Positions 33,310-40,673 of a stretch of 41,375 nucleotides of DNA are shown here, in pieces. A program made the position numbers and the translations under genes. The notes beneath the pieces are model-generated. The model saw only the letters and a program-made list of their open reading frames with translations. It had not been told where the DNA came from and made no database searches. The stretch lies in contig CAJFHE010000008.1 in the NCBI GenBank assembly GCA_904378095.1, forward strand, positions 1-41,375, in the 5' to 3' direction. This DNA is from an uncultured Clostridia bacterium. Its GTDB lineage: Bacteria > Bacillota > Clostridia > TANB77 > CAG-508. Every line of letters starts with the position of its first letter. Within the stretch, counting starts at the first letter, position 1.

Positions 33310-34899
33310 ATGAAATCCAATATCATTAAATACATATTTATTATATTTGCAATAGGAATAATTGTATTTGCTATTTACAAAATGAATTTTCAAGATAATG
33401 GGCAAAATACGGCCAATGTAGAGAGCACAACTCAAAATAGTTCTCAAGACAAAGAATCTGTTTTGAATATTGGAATTTCAGATTTTGATAATATTAATCC
33501 ACTTGTTACCAAAAACAAGGATATTATTAGTTTATCAACTATTTTATATGAGCCCTTACTAGAAATTACAGAGGATTATGGAATAGAATTAAAACTTGCT
33601 GAAGAATGCTCGAAATCGGATGCAACTACGTATTTAGTAAAACTTAAGAATAATTTAAAATGGGATAATGGAAGCAATGTAACAGGAGAAGACGTAAAAT
33701 TTACTGTAGAGAAGTTACAAGAAGGCGAATCTGTTTATTCTGATAATGTAGAAAATATTAAATCAGTAGAAATAATAGATGGTAATACCATTAGATTTAA
33801 TTTAAAAAAAGAAGAGCCATTTTTCGAATATAATTTGATATTTCCAATAGTATCAAGCTCACAATTTAAAGATGAAGATTTTTATAAATCAAGAATCGCT
33901 CCATATGCTACTGGAATGTACAAAGTTTCAGCAGCTACAGGAGAAAGTATGGAATTGGTACAAAATGAAAATTGGGCAAATCCAAATAATGTAGAAAGAA
34001 ATATAGATAAAATTACAATATATTTTTATGATACAATGGGAGATGCATACAATAGCTTAAAAATTGGAAACATAGATTTGGTTTGCACTTCTATAACTAA
34101 TGTAGAAGATTATATTGGAACAATAGGATTTGCTACAAAAGACTACAAAGGCAGAGAATTGGATTTTATTAGCCTAAATTGTGAAGATAGAATATTAGAA
34201 AATAAAGAAGTAAGACAGGCAATAAATTATGCAATAGATAAAAATAAAATAAACTCATCGGTTTTTAGTAATAACTATTATGTTTCTTCCTTCCCATTAG
34301 ACTATGGCAGCTATTTATATGATAAAGAAAGTAAATCTAGTTATAATGAAGAAAAAGCAAAAGAAGTATTAGAAGATGCGGGCTGGGAGTATAGATATGG
34401 TTACTGGAGAAAAACAGAAAATTATACTACACAATATCTTAATTTGAATTTGGTTGTAGAAAATAGTAATAAAACTAGAGTAAAGGTAGCAGAGCTAATA
34501 GAGGAGCAATTGGAAGAAATAGGAATAAATGTATCTTTATACAAAGTTTCGAATTCATCATACAAAAATTATTTAAAAAATAAAAATTACGATATGATTA
34601 TAACAGGCGTAAACAATGGATATAGCCCAGACCTCAGCTACTTTCTAAGCAAAGGCAACATAGCAAATTATGAAAATGAAGAAATAACAAGCATTTTAAA
34701 CGAAGTGAAAAACATTTCTGATAAAGATTTATTGAAGGAAAAGTATAATAGAATAATAGAGATATACGAAGATGAAGTACCATATATTTGTTTATATAGG
34801 AATAAGAGCAAGGTGGTTTATAGTATTAGAGTGACGGGAAATATTAATCCTAATAATTATACTGCTTATTATAATTTTGAAGATTGGTACAGGCAATAG
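33310..34899 (+). CDS. Extracellular peptide-binding protein (SBP family 5), orphan
   Basis: The 529-aa product resembles OppA/DppA-type solute-binding proteins that deliver peptides to an ABC importer. VLNIGISDFDNINPLVTKNK begins the binding domain, ILYEPLLEITEDYGIELKLA follows, and LKWDNGSNVTGEDVKFTVEK matches the family signature region. KEVRQAINYAIDKNKI is the usual later motif. The N-terminus has one hydrophobic helix (about residues 7-24) and no lipobox cysteine, so it is probably held by a membrane helix. AAGGAGGGG lies 5 bases before the ATG at 33310. No permease or ATPase gene is next to it, so its partner lies elsewhere or it serves as a sensor. Confidence 0.85.
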   Translation: MKSNIIKYIFIIFAIGIIVFAIYKMNFQDNGQNTANVESTTQNSSQDKESVLNIGISDFDNINPLVTKNKDIISLSTILYEPLLEITEDYGIELKLAEECSKSDATTYLVKLKNNLKWDNGSNVTGEDVKFTVEKLQEGESVYSDNVENIKSVEIIDGNTIRFNLKKEEPFFEYNLIFPIVSSSQFKDEDFYKSRIAPYATGMYKVSAATGESMELVQNENWANPNNVERNIDKITIYFYDTMGDAYNSLKIGNIDLVCTSITNVEDYIGTIGFATKDYKGRELDFISLNCEDRILENKEVRQAINYAIDKNKINSSVFSNNYYVSSFPLDYGSYLYDKESKSSYNEEKAKEVLEDAGWEYRYGYWRKTENYTTQYLNLNLVVENSNKTRVKVAELIEEQLEEIGINVSLYKVSNSSYKNYLKNKNYDMIITGVNNGYSPDLSYFLSKGNIANYENEEITSILNEVKNISDKDLLKEKYNRIIEIYEDEVPYICLYRNKSKVVYSIRVTGNINPNNYTAYYNFEDWYRQ

Positions 34900-34941
34900 G
34901 TTTAATTAATTAAACTAGAAGATAAAAAAATAAAAAAACAC

Positions 34942-34969
34942 TTGACAAATTTTAAAAATGTTATATAAT
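34942..34969 (+). promoter_or_regulatory. recA promoter
   Basis: TTGACA at 34942-34947, 16 bases, TATAAT at 34964-34969. An AAACAgtTGTTT dyad follows at 34972-34983 near the transcription start. It matches the Gram-positive LexA box (GAACNNNNGTTC) at 6 of 8 fixed positions. Confidence 0.75.
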
Positions 34970-35015
34970 ACAAACAGTTGTTTTTGAAAAACACGTTAAC
35001 AAGGAGGAAAAATAA

Positions 35016-36074
35016 ATGAATAATCAAAATCCAGAAAAAATGAAAGCATTAGAAGCAGCGCTAGGTCAAATTGAAAAACAATTTGGTAAAGGCTCAGTTA
35101 TGAAATTAGGAGACTTTGGAGCAATGGAGGTAGAAGCAATACCTACAGGTGCACTAAGTTTAGATATAGCTTTAGGAATAGGAGGTATTCCTAGAGGAAG
35201 AATTGTAGAAATTTATGGACCAGAATCTTCTGGTAAAACAACTCTTGCATTACATATGATTGCAGAGGCACAAAAATTAGGTGGAGAAGCAGCTTTTATT
35301 GACGCAGAGCATGCTTTAGACCCTGTTTATTCAAAACATCTTGGAGTAGATATTGATAATTTAATTGTTTCACAACCAGATACTGGTGAGCAAGCTCTAG
35401 AGATAACAGAAGCATTGGTAAGAAGCGGTGCAATAGATATAATAGTAGTAGATTCAGTTGCTGCATTAGTACCAAAAGCAGAAATAGATGGCGATATGGG
35501 AGATGCTCATGTAGGTCTACAAGCAAGACTTATGTCTCAAGCATTAAGAAAATTAGCGGGTGTAATCAACAAATCAAAAGCAGTAGTTATATTTATAAAC
35601 CAATTAAGAGAAAAAGTTGGTGTAATGTTTGGAAATCCAGAAACTACAGCAGGAGGTAGAGCTCTAAAATACTATGCATCAGTAAGATTAGACATTAGAA
35701 AAATAGAAAACATAAAACAAGATGGCGAAGTAATAGGAAATAGAGCAAGAGTAAAAGTCGTAAAAAATAAAGTGGCTCCACCATTCAGAGAGGCTGAATT
35801 TGATATTGTTTATGGTAAAGGAATTTCTAAAGAAGGAAATATCTTAGATATAGCTGTAAACTTAGACATAATAGAAAAATCAGGCTCATGGTTTAGCTAT
35901 AATGGAGAGAGAATTGGTCAAGGTAGAGAAAATGTTAAAAAATATTTAGTAGATAATCCAGATGTGGCTAAAGAAGTTGAAAAGAAAATTAGAGATAACT
36001 TTAATACAGCATTTGAGAAAAGCTTAGGTGATGAGGTTGAGGATGAAGAGCAGGAGACTGAGCCAGAAGAATAA
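35016..36074 (+). CDS. recA: Recombinase RecA
   Basis: RecA forms filaments on single-stranded DNA, drives strand exchange and activates LexA self-cleavage. The 352-aa product has the Walker A motif GPESSGKTT at residues 68-76, [20 protein letters not shown] (Walker B region) and [20 protein letters not shown] (loop L2 region). The C-terminus ends in an acidic tail ([13 protein letters not shown]), normal for RecA. GGAGG lies 7-11 bases before the ATG. recX follows after 72 bases. Confidence 0.99.
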   Translation: MNNQNPEKMKALEAALGQIEKQFGKGSVMKLGDFGAMEVEAIPTGALSLDIALGIGGIPRGRIVEIYGPESSGKTTLALHMIAEAQKLGGEAAFIDAEHALDPVYSKHLGVDIDNLIVSQPDTGEQALEITEALVRSGAIDIIVVDSVAALVPKAEIDGDMGDAHVGLQARLMSQALRKLAGVINKSKAVVIFINQLREKVGVMFGNPETTAGGRALKYYASVRLDIRKIENIKQDGEVIGNRARVKVVKNKVAPPFREAEFDIVYGKGISKEGNILDIAVNLDIIEKSGSWFSYNGERIGQGRENVKKYLVDNPDVAKEVEKKIRDNFNTAFEKSLGDEVEDEEQETEPEE

Positions 36075-36146
36075 ATTTTGAAAAGTGGAGAATAGCAATT
36101 CTTTGACAAGCGAAAAGTTATATGATAAAGCAAAAAGGAGAAAATA

Positions 36147-36608
36147 ATGGCAGACATTGAAGAACTAGAAAAGTTAGATAAATTAAAAACAAAAGTACTA
36201 AAATACATAATGTTTAAGAAAAGAACTGAAAGAGAAATAAGAAGAAAGTTCGCTACGGTAGAAGACCAAGATTTATTGGATGATGTAATTGAAAATCTAA
36301 AAGAAATTGGATATATAGATGACAAAGACTATGTAGATAGAGCTGTAGCAGAATTTATGAATTTAAATAACTTGTCGTTAAAAGAGCTAAAGTATAAATT
36401 ACAATCAAAAGGTGTAGATGCAGGCACTCTTGAAGATTATCTATATAAACATGAAGATGAGCTTCAAGAATATGAAACTAATTCTGCCAAAAACATTATA
36501 TTAAAAAAACAAAATAGTATGGATGAGCAAGCCTTAATACAGCATTTGTTGAAAAAAGGTTATAAAATGGATTCAATAAAACAAGCTATTGCAATTATTG
36601 AAGAGTAA
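36147..36608 (+). CDS. recX: RecA modulator RecX
   Basis: RecX binds RecA filaments and limits their activity. The 153-aa product has the three-helix repeats of the family: ALKYIMFKKRTEREIRRK-like (KVLKYIMFKKRTEREIRRKF shortened here), LLDDVIENLKEIGYIDDKDY and LSLKELKYKLQSKGV, with a last repeat near ALIQHLLKKGY. It lies directly after recA, the standard position. AAGGAG precedes the ATG by 7 bases. Its size is on the short side of the family. Confidence 0.92.
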   Translation: MADIEELEKLDKLKTKVLKYIMFKKRTEREIRRKFATVEDQDLLDDVIENLKEIGYIDDKDYVDRAVAEFMNLNNLSLKELKYKLQSKGVDAGTLEDYLYKHEDELQEYETNSAKNIILKKQNSMDEQALIQHLLKKGYKMDSIKQAIAIIEE

Positions 36609-36639
36609 AAAATAATTTACAATCGAAGGGAATAATTAA

Positions 36640-37398
36640 ATGCAAAATATACTTACATTAGAAACAACTAAATATAAAATAAAACTAGAGAACTTTGAAG
36701 GTCCTCTAGATTTGTTATGCCATTTGATAGATAAAAACAAAATGGACATTTATGATATTAATCTAAGTGAAATTACAGAGCAATACATAGAATACATAAA
36801 TGAGATGGAAAAGATGAATTTAGAGGTAACAAGCGAGTTTTTGGTAATGGCTTCAACTCTTTTGTATTTGAAATCAAAAAATCTATTGCCAAACCAAGTT
36901 GAAGATGAAAAAGAGCTTACTGAAGAAGAGTTAATACAGCGTATAATAGAATATAAAAAATATAAGGAAATAACAAAAAAGCTACGTGAAATGTATCAAA
37001 AAAGTAGTAATGTAGTTTTTAGATTACCTGAAGTAATAGAGCTTCCAAAACAGAAACTAGAAAGAGATTATAAAAAAGAAATAATAGTAGATACATATTC
37101 TGAAATTGTAGATAAAAATGCTTCTAGATTAAATCAAAATGCTAAAAATATTGAAAAAATAGCTATTACAGAAACATTTTCTGTGGCGGATAAAGTAAAA
37201 ACAATGTTTAAGGCTTTATTACATCAAAAAAAGTTTGTTTTTAATAGATTATTTCCTAAGCAAAAATGCTCTAATCCAGAAATTGTAACAGCTTTCACAG
37301 GATTGTTAGAGCTTTCGAGAAGAAGTAAAGTAACAACGAGCCAAGAGGAGCTATTTGGAGATATAACTGTAGAGAAAAATAATAAGAAGATAAGTTGA
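36640..37398 (+). CDS. scpA: Segregation and condensation protein A
   Basis: ScpA is the kleisin of the bacterial SMC complex that compacts and separates chromosomes. The 252-aa product begins with the family signature YKIKLENFEGPLDLLCHLID and MDIYDINLSEITEQYIEYI. LEVTSEFLVMASTLLYLKSK follows, and the C-terminal winged-helix part ends near FTGLLELSRRSKVTTSQEEL. scpB usually comes next but is not here; the following gene is a DUF2953 protein. AAGGGA lies 9 bases before the ATG. Confidence 0.95.
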   Translation: MQNILTLETTKYKIKLENFEGPLDLLCHLIDKNKMDIYDINLSEITEQYIEYINEMEKMNLEVTSEFLVMASTLLYLKSKNLLPNQVEDEKELTEEELIQRIIEYKKYKEITKKLREMYQKSSNVVFRLPEVIELPKQKLERDYKKEIIVDTYSEIVDKNASRLNQNAKNIEKIAITETFSVADKVKTMFKALLHQKKFVFNRLFPKQKCSNPEIVTAFTGLLELSRRSKVTTSQEELFGDITVEKNNKKIS

Positions 37399-37515
37399 AT
37401 TCTTAATATAAATTATTATATGGCAATATTTATGTTTAAAAATGAAAAAAATGGTAAAACTAGTATTAAATAACTTTCAAACTAGACATATGTCTAGAAA
37501 GGGATGAGAATTATT

Positions 37516-38133
37516 ATGATACTAGTTTTATTTTTATGTGTAATAATTATGCTATTGATGATAGCAATAATTTTTACACTGCTTTCTACTATAAAAATCG
37601 ATATAAAAAATTTTGAAGCTACAAATAAACAACATATAAAGCAAAATTATGAAGTGGCAATTTCTTTAAATATTTTGAATAAATTAAAATGGATAAGTTT
37701 CAGATTAAATGCTAAGAAGATGAAAAAATTAGTTATAAAAATGCATTTAGAGAAAATAGATATTAAAAAATTGGAGAGAGATTTACAGCTTTCAGATATA
37801 CAAGAAATTTTTAGAATAAGAGCCAAAATATCAAGTTTAAATTTAAATATCAAAATTGGAATGAAAGATGCAGTCATAACTAGCTATATTGTGCCAATAA
37901 TTTGTACAGTTATTTCATTAATATTACCACATATTACAGAAAAGAAAAACATCAGTAATATAAAATATAAGGTAGAGCCAGTATATAATCAAAATGCGTA
38001 TCATATAAAATTAAATACTGTTCTAGAAATAAAGCTGATAAATGTACTAAATAGTGCATATAGAATATATAAATCTAGAAAATCATCTTCAGAAAAAAGT
38101 AAAGCTAATAAAATGGTAGCCACTAATTCGTAA
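37516..38133 (+). CDS. DUF2953 membrane protein (YtfI-like)
   Basis: From the ATG at 37516 the product has 205 aa with an N-terminal helix (residues 2-24). The remainder is basic, with IRAKISSLNLNIKIGMKDAV and ITSYIVPIICTVISLILPHI, the usual pattern of DUF2953 proteins of spore formers. Function is unknown, but the gene usually stands next to gerW (ytfJ), as here. An ATG at 37504 is in frame but overlaps AAAGGG; 37516 is 12 bases from it, and neither is ideal. The 105 bases between scpA and this gene hold no other feature. Confidence 0.78.
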   Translation: MILVLFLCVIIMLLMIAIIFTLLSTIKIDIKNFEATNKQHIKQNYEVAISLNILNKLKWISFRLNAKKMKKLVIKMHLEKIDIKKLERDLQLSDIQEIFRIRAKISSLNLNIKIGMKDAVITSYIVPIICTVISLILPHITEKKNISNIKYKVEPVYNQNAYHIKLNTVLEIKLINVLNSAYRIYKSRKSSSEKSKANKMVATNS

Positions 38134-38251
38134 TTATTAAAATTAAAGTAGATATAAGGAACCTCAAAAAAATTTAACAAAAAATGTATAAATTAAAGTA
38201 ATTTGGTACATATTATCAGTATAAAAATAGAAAAAAAGGAGAGTTGATAAA

Positions 38252-38896
38252 ATGAGTGAGCATCCAATAGAAGGGCTTATGCTAACTGCTATGAATAGCA
38301 TACAAGACATGGTAGATGTCAATACTATAATAGGCGAACCAATAGAAACTAGTAACAATATGGTAATAATACCAATATCAAAGGTAGGGTTTGGTTTTGC
38401 TGCAGGTGGAAGTGAATTTAGTGGTGAAACATTAGATGAATATACTAAAAAGGAAAAAGAAGAGCAGGTACAATATAGATTACCATTTGGAGGTGGAGCA
38501 GGTGCTGGAGTAAGTATTTCACCAGTTGCATTTTTAGTGGTAAGTACAAATAATGTTAAGCTGTTGCCTGTAAATCATTCTTCTGCTATAGATAAACTTA
38601 TGGATTATGTACCAGATTTAATGGAAAAAGTAAATTGCTATTTAAATAAGTCAATGCAAAATAGAAAAGAAGAAAAGAAGGAAGAAGCAAAGCGTGCAGA
38701 AAGGGAGCATAAAGAGGCAAAAGAGAGTATCGATAACCTTACAGAGACAATCCAAAATGTAAACAGAATACGTCCAAGAAGAAATAGACTAGGACATAAT
38801 CAGCCAACTAATGGACAAACATCAGTTACACCAGTAGATTATGATTACGAATATGATGAAACAGAAGAAAATAATGATTTTAATGAGGAAGAATAA
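38252..38896 (+). CDS. gerW: Germination/sporulation protein GerW (YtfJ)
   Basis: GerW is needed for proper spore germination in Bacillus. The 214-aa product has the complete family core: HPIEGLMLTAMNSIQDMVDV, NTIIGEPIETSNNMVIIPIS, KVGFGFAAGGSEF and FGGGAGAGVSISPVAFLVV. The C-terminal third is an extension rich in Lys, Glu and Asn (a coiled stretch followed by an acidic end) not found in short homologues. AAGGAGAG lies about 10 bases before the ATG. A strong terminator follows. It pairs with the DUF2953 gene upstream. Confidence 0.94.
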   Translation: MSEHPIEGLMLTAMNSIQDMVDVNTIIGEPIETSNNMVIIPISKVGFGFAAGGSEFSGETLDEYTKKEKEEQVQYRLPFGGGAGAGVSISPVAFLVVSTNNVKLLPVNHSSAIDKLMDYVPDLMEKVNCYLNKSMQNRKEEKKEEAKRAEREHKEAKESIDNLTETIQNVNRIRPRRNRLGHNQPTNGQTSVTPVDYDYEYDETEENNDFNEEE

Positions 38897-38912
38897 AATT
38901 AGTAATAAATAT

Positions 38913-38960
38913 AAAAAATCCAAAATATAATTTTAATAAAAATATATTTTGGATTTTTTT
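38913..38960 (+). terminator. Strong Rho-independent terminator after gerW
   Basis: The arms 38913-38929 and 38943-38959 are perfect 17-bp inverted copies (TATATTTTGGATTTTTT on the right), ending in seven T. The ribosome site of dacF starts a few bases beyond. Confidence 0.88.
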
Positions 38961-38974
38961 ATATGGAGGTTTTT

Positions 38975-40207
38975 ATGCTTTGGAATAAGAAAATAATAAA
39001 AATTATAGGCTTCACATTAATTTTCATAACGATTTTTACATTTTCAGTAGTACTTGCAACAGATGATAGCGTATATGTGTGGTCAGCTGACACAGAGCCA
39101 CTAGCAGCTGAAACTGCAGAAACAGCAGACAATAGCCTAAACTTAGAATCAGGAGGAGCAGTTCTAATTGAGCAAAAGACAGGGCAAGTGCTCTATGAGC
39201 ACAATATGCATGAGCAATTACGCCCAGCAAGTGTTACAAAAGTAATGAGCCTATTGCTCATTATGGAAGCATTAGATTCTGGCCAAATTTCATTAACAGA
39301 TAAAGTTCCATGCACAGAAGATGCGGCGGGGATGGGAGGGTCACAAATTTGGCTCGAAGTTGGAGAAGAATTAACAGTGGATGAAATGCTAAAAGCAATA
39401 TGTGTCGTAAGTGCAAATGACTGTACAGTAGCGATGGCCGATTATTTATGTGGTAGTCAAGAGGCATTTGTACAAAAAATGAACGAAAGAGCGAAAGAAT
39501 TAGGAATGAATGATAGCACATTTAAAAATTGTCATGGAATAGACGAAGATGGGCATGTAACATCAGCTTATGATATTGCATTAATGTCAAGAGAGCTTTT
39601 AAATAACCATCCTACAATACTAAACTACACAACAATTTGGATGGATACTCTAAGAAATGGCGAATCTGAGCTAGTAAATACAAATAAATTAATTAGAAAT
39701 TATAAAGGAGCAACTGGTTTAAAAACAGGCTCAACATCAATTGCACTATATAATCTCTCTGCGAGTGCTACAAGAGATGGCTTATCTTTAATTGCAGTAA
39801 TAATGAAGGCGCCAACAACAAAGATACGTTTTGCAGAAGCACAAAAATTATTGGATTATGGATTTAGTAATTATCAATATAAAGACTTGGCAACAAGAGG
39901 GACAGTACTTAAAGAAGCAGACGTAACGAAAGGAGTAACTTCTAAAGTAAATTTGGTCCTAGAAAGCGATGTGGGATTACTTTTAAAGAAGGGAGAAGAC
40001 AAAAATATTGAGCAAACAATAAATTTGGAGGAAAACATATCTGCACCTGTAGCACAAGGACAGAAGGTGGGCGAAGTAGTGTATACATTAAATGGAGTAG
40101 AAGTAGGAAGAACAAATATTGTTGCAGAGAGCTCAGTAGAAAAAAAGACTTTTTTTACACTTGCAGCCTATGTTTATAGAAACTGGTTTACGCTGTTAAG
40201 AAGCTAA
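38975..40207 (+). CDS. dacF: D-alanyl-D-alanine carboxypeptidase (DacF-like)
   Basis: The enzyme removes the last D-Ala of peptidoglycan stem peptides (penicillin-binding protein 5 group). From the ATG at 38975 the product has 410 aa. A signal peptide (residues 1-28) is followed by LRPASVTKVMSLLLIMEA, which holds the SxxK motif (Ser86-Lys89). VVSANDCTVAMADY is the SxN motif and ATGLKTGSTSIALYNLSA the KTG motif. A second domain and a C-terminal amphipathic end (FFTLAAYVYRNWFTLLRS) suit membrane attachment. GGAGG at 38965-38969 overlaps the ATG at 38963, so 38975 is the start. A nested repeat follows directly. Confidence 0.93.
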   Translation: MLWNKKIIKIIGFTLIFITIFTFSVVLATDDSVYVWSADTEPLAAETAETADNSLNLESGGAVLIEQKTGQVLYEHNMHEQLRPASVTKVMSLLLIMEALDSGQISLTDKVPCTEDAAGMGGSQIWLEVGEELTVDEMLKAICVVSANDCTVAMADYLCGSQEAFVQKMNERAKELGMNDSTFKNCHGIDEDGHVTSAYDIALMSRELLNNHPTILNYTTIWMDTLRNGESELVNTNKLIRNYKGATGLKTGSTSIALYNLSASATRDGLSLIAVIMKAPTTKIRFAEAQKLLDYGFSNYQYKDLATRGTVLKEADVTKGVTSKVNLVLESDVGLLLKKGEDKNIEQTINLEENISAPVAQGQKVGEVVYTLNGVEVGRTNIVAESSVEKKTFFTLAAYVYRNWFTLLRS

Positions 40208-40215
40208 AAACTGAA

Positions 40216-40533
40216 GGAACTTGCACAGAAGGGACACTCCTTTTTGTGCAAGTTCTTGGAATTTTGGGACACTCCTTATATATTATAAGAAAAGCCCAAT
40301 ATATGTATTTCTCAAATTTTTTACACCTTGCTGCCCTAAAAAATCATAGCCAGAATTTAAAAATAAATTTTTAAATTCTGCCCCTTTTTTCCAATCGCAC
40401 TCGCCCTTCAGGCTCGTTTAGTCGCTGCGCGGAGCTAAAAAAATTTTCTAAATACATATATTAGGTTTTATTAATAATAATCAAGTCAGGTCTGTCCCTT
40501 TTGTGCAAGAACTTGCACAAATAGGAGTGTCCC
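40216..40533 (-). repeat. Nested inverted-repeat element, copy 3, with extra outer arms
   Basis: From outside in: a 28-base arm at 40231-40258 (starts GGGACACTCC) and its inverted copy at 40506-40533 with one mismatch; a small hairpin AACTTGCACA/TGTGCAAGTT (40218-40227, 40245-40254); arms 40290-40310 and 40450-40469; a 13-bp hairpin (40351-40363 with 40368-40380); and the GC-rich core, which on the minus strand reads CCGCGCAGCGACTAAACGAG (ending at 40432). The core matches copy 1 on the plus strand at 3091-3197. The whole fills the 467-base gap after dacF, and I see no gene in it. Confidence 0.8.
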
Positions 40534-40568
40534 TAATGGCAAAAAAATTGTAAAATAATGCAAAAAAA

Positions 40569-40597
40569 TTGTAAAAAGAATGATATTGTGCTACAAT
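40569..40597 (+). promoter_or_regulatory. SigA-type promoter with extended -10
   Basis: TTGTAA at 40569-40574, 17 bases, TACAAT at 40592-40597, with TGC directly before the -10. It leaves a leader of about 70 bases before the gene at 40674. Confidence 0.65.
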
Positions 40598-40673
40598 AAT
40601 AAAAGAAGTGACATTTTTATAAAAAATATAATGAAACAAAACTTATAAACGTATTATACTAGGAGTAATATAT

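Noticed and set aside
34972..34983. LexA box at the recA promoter
   Set aside because: The AAACAGTTGTTT dyad matches only 6 of 8 fixed positions of the Gram-positive consensus, so I mention it but do not claim an SOS operator.
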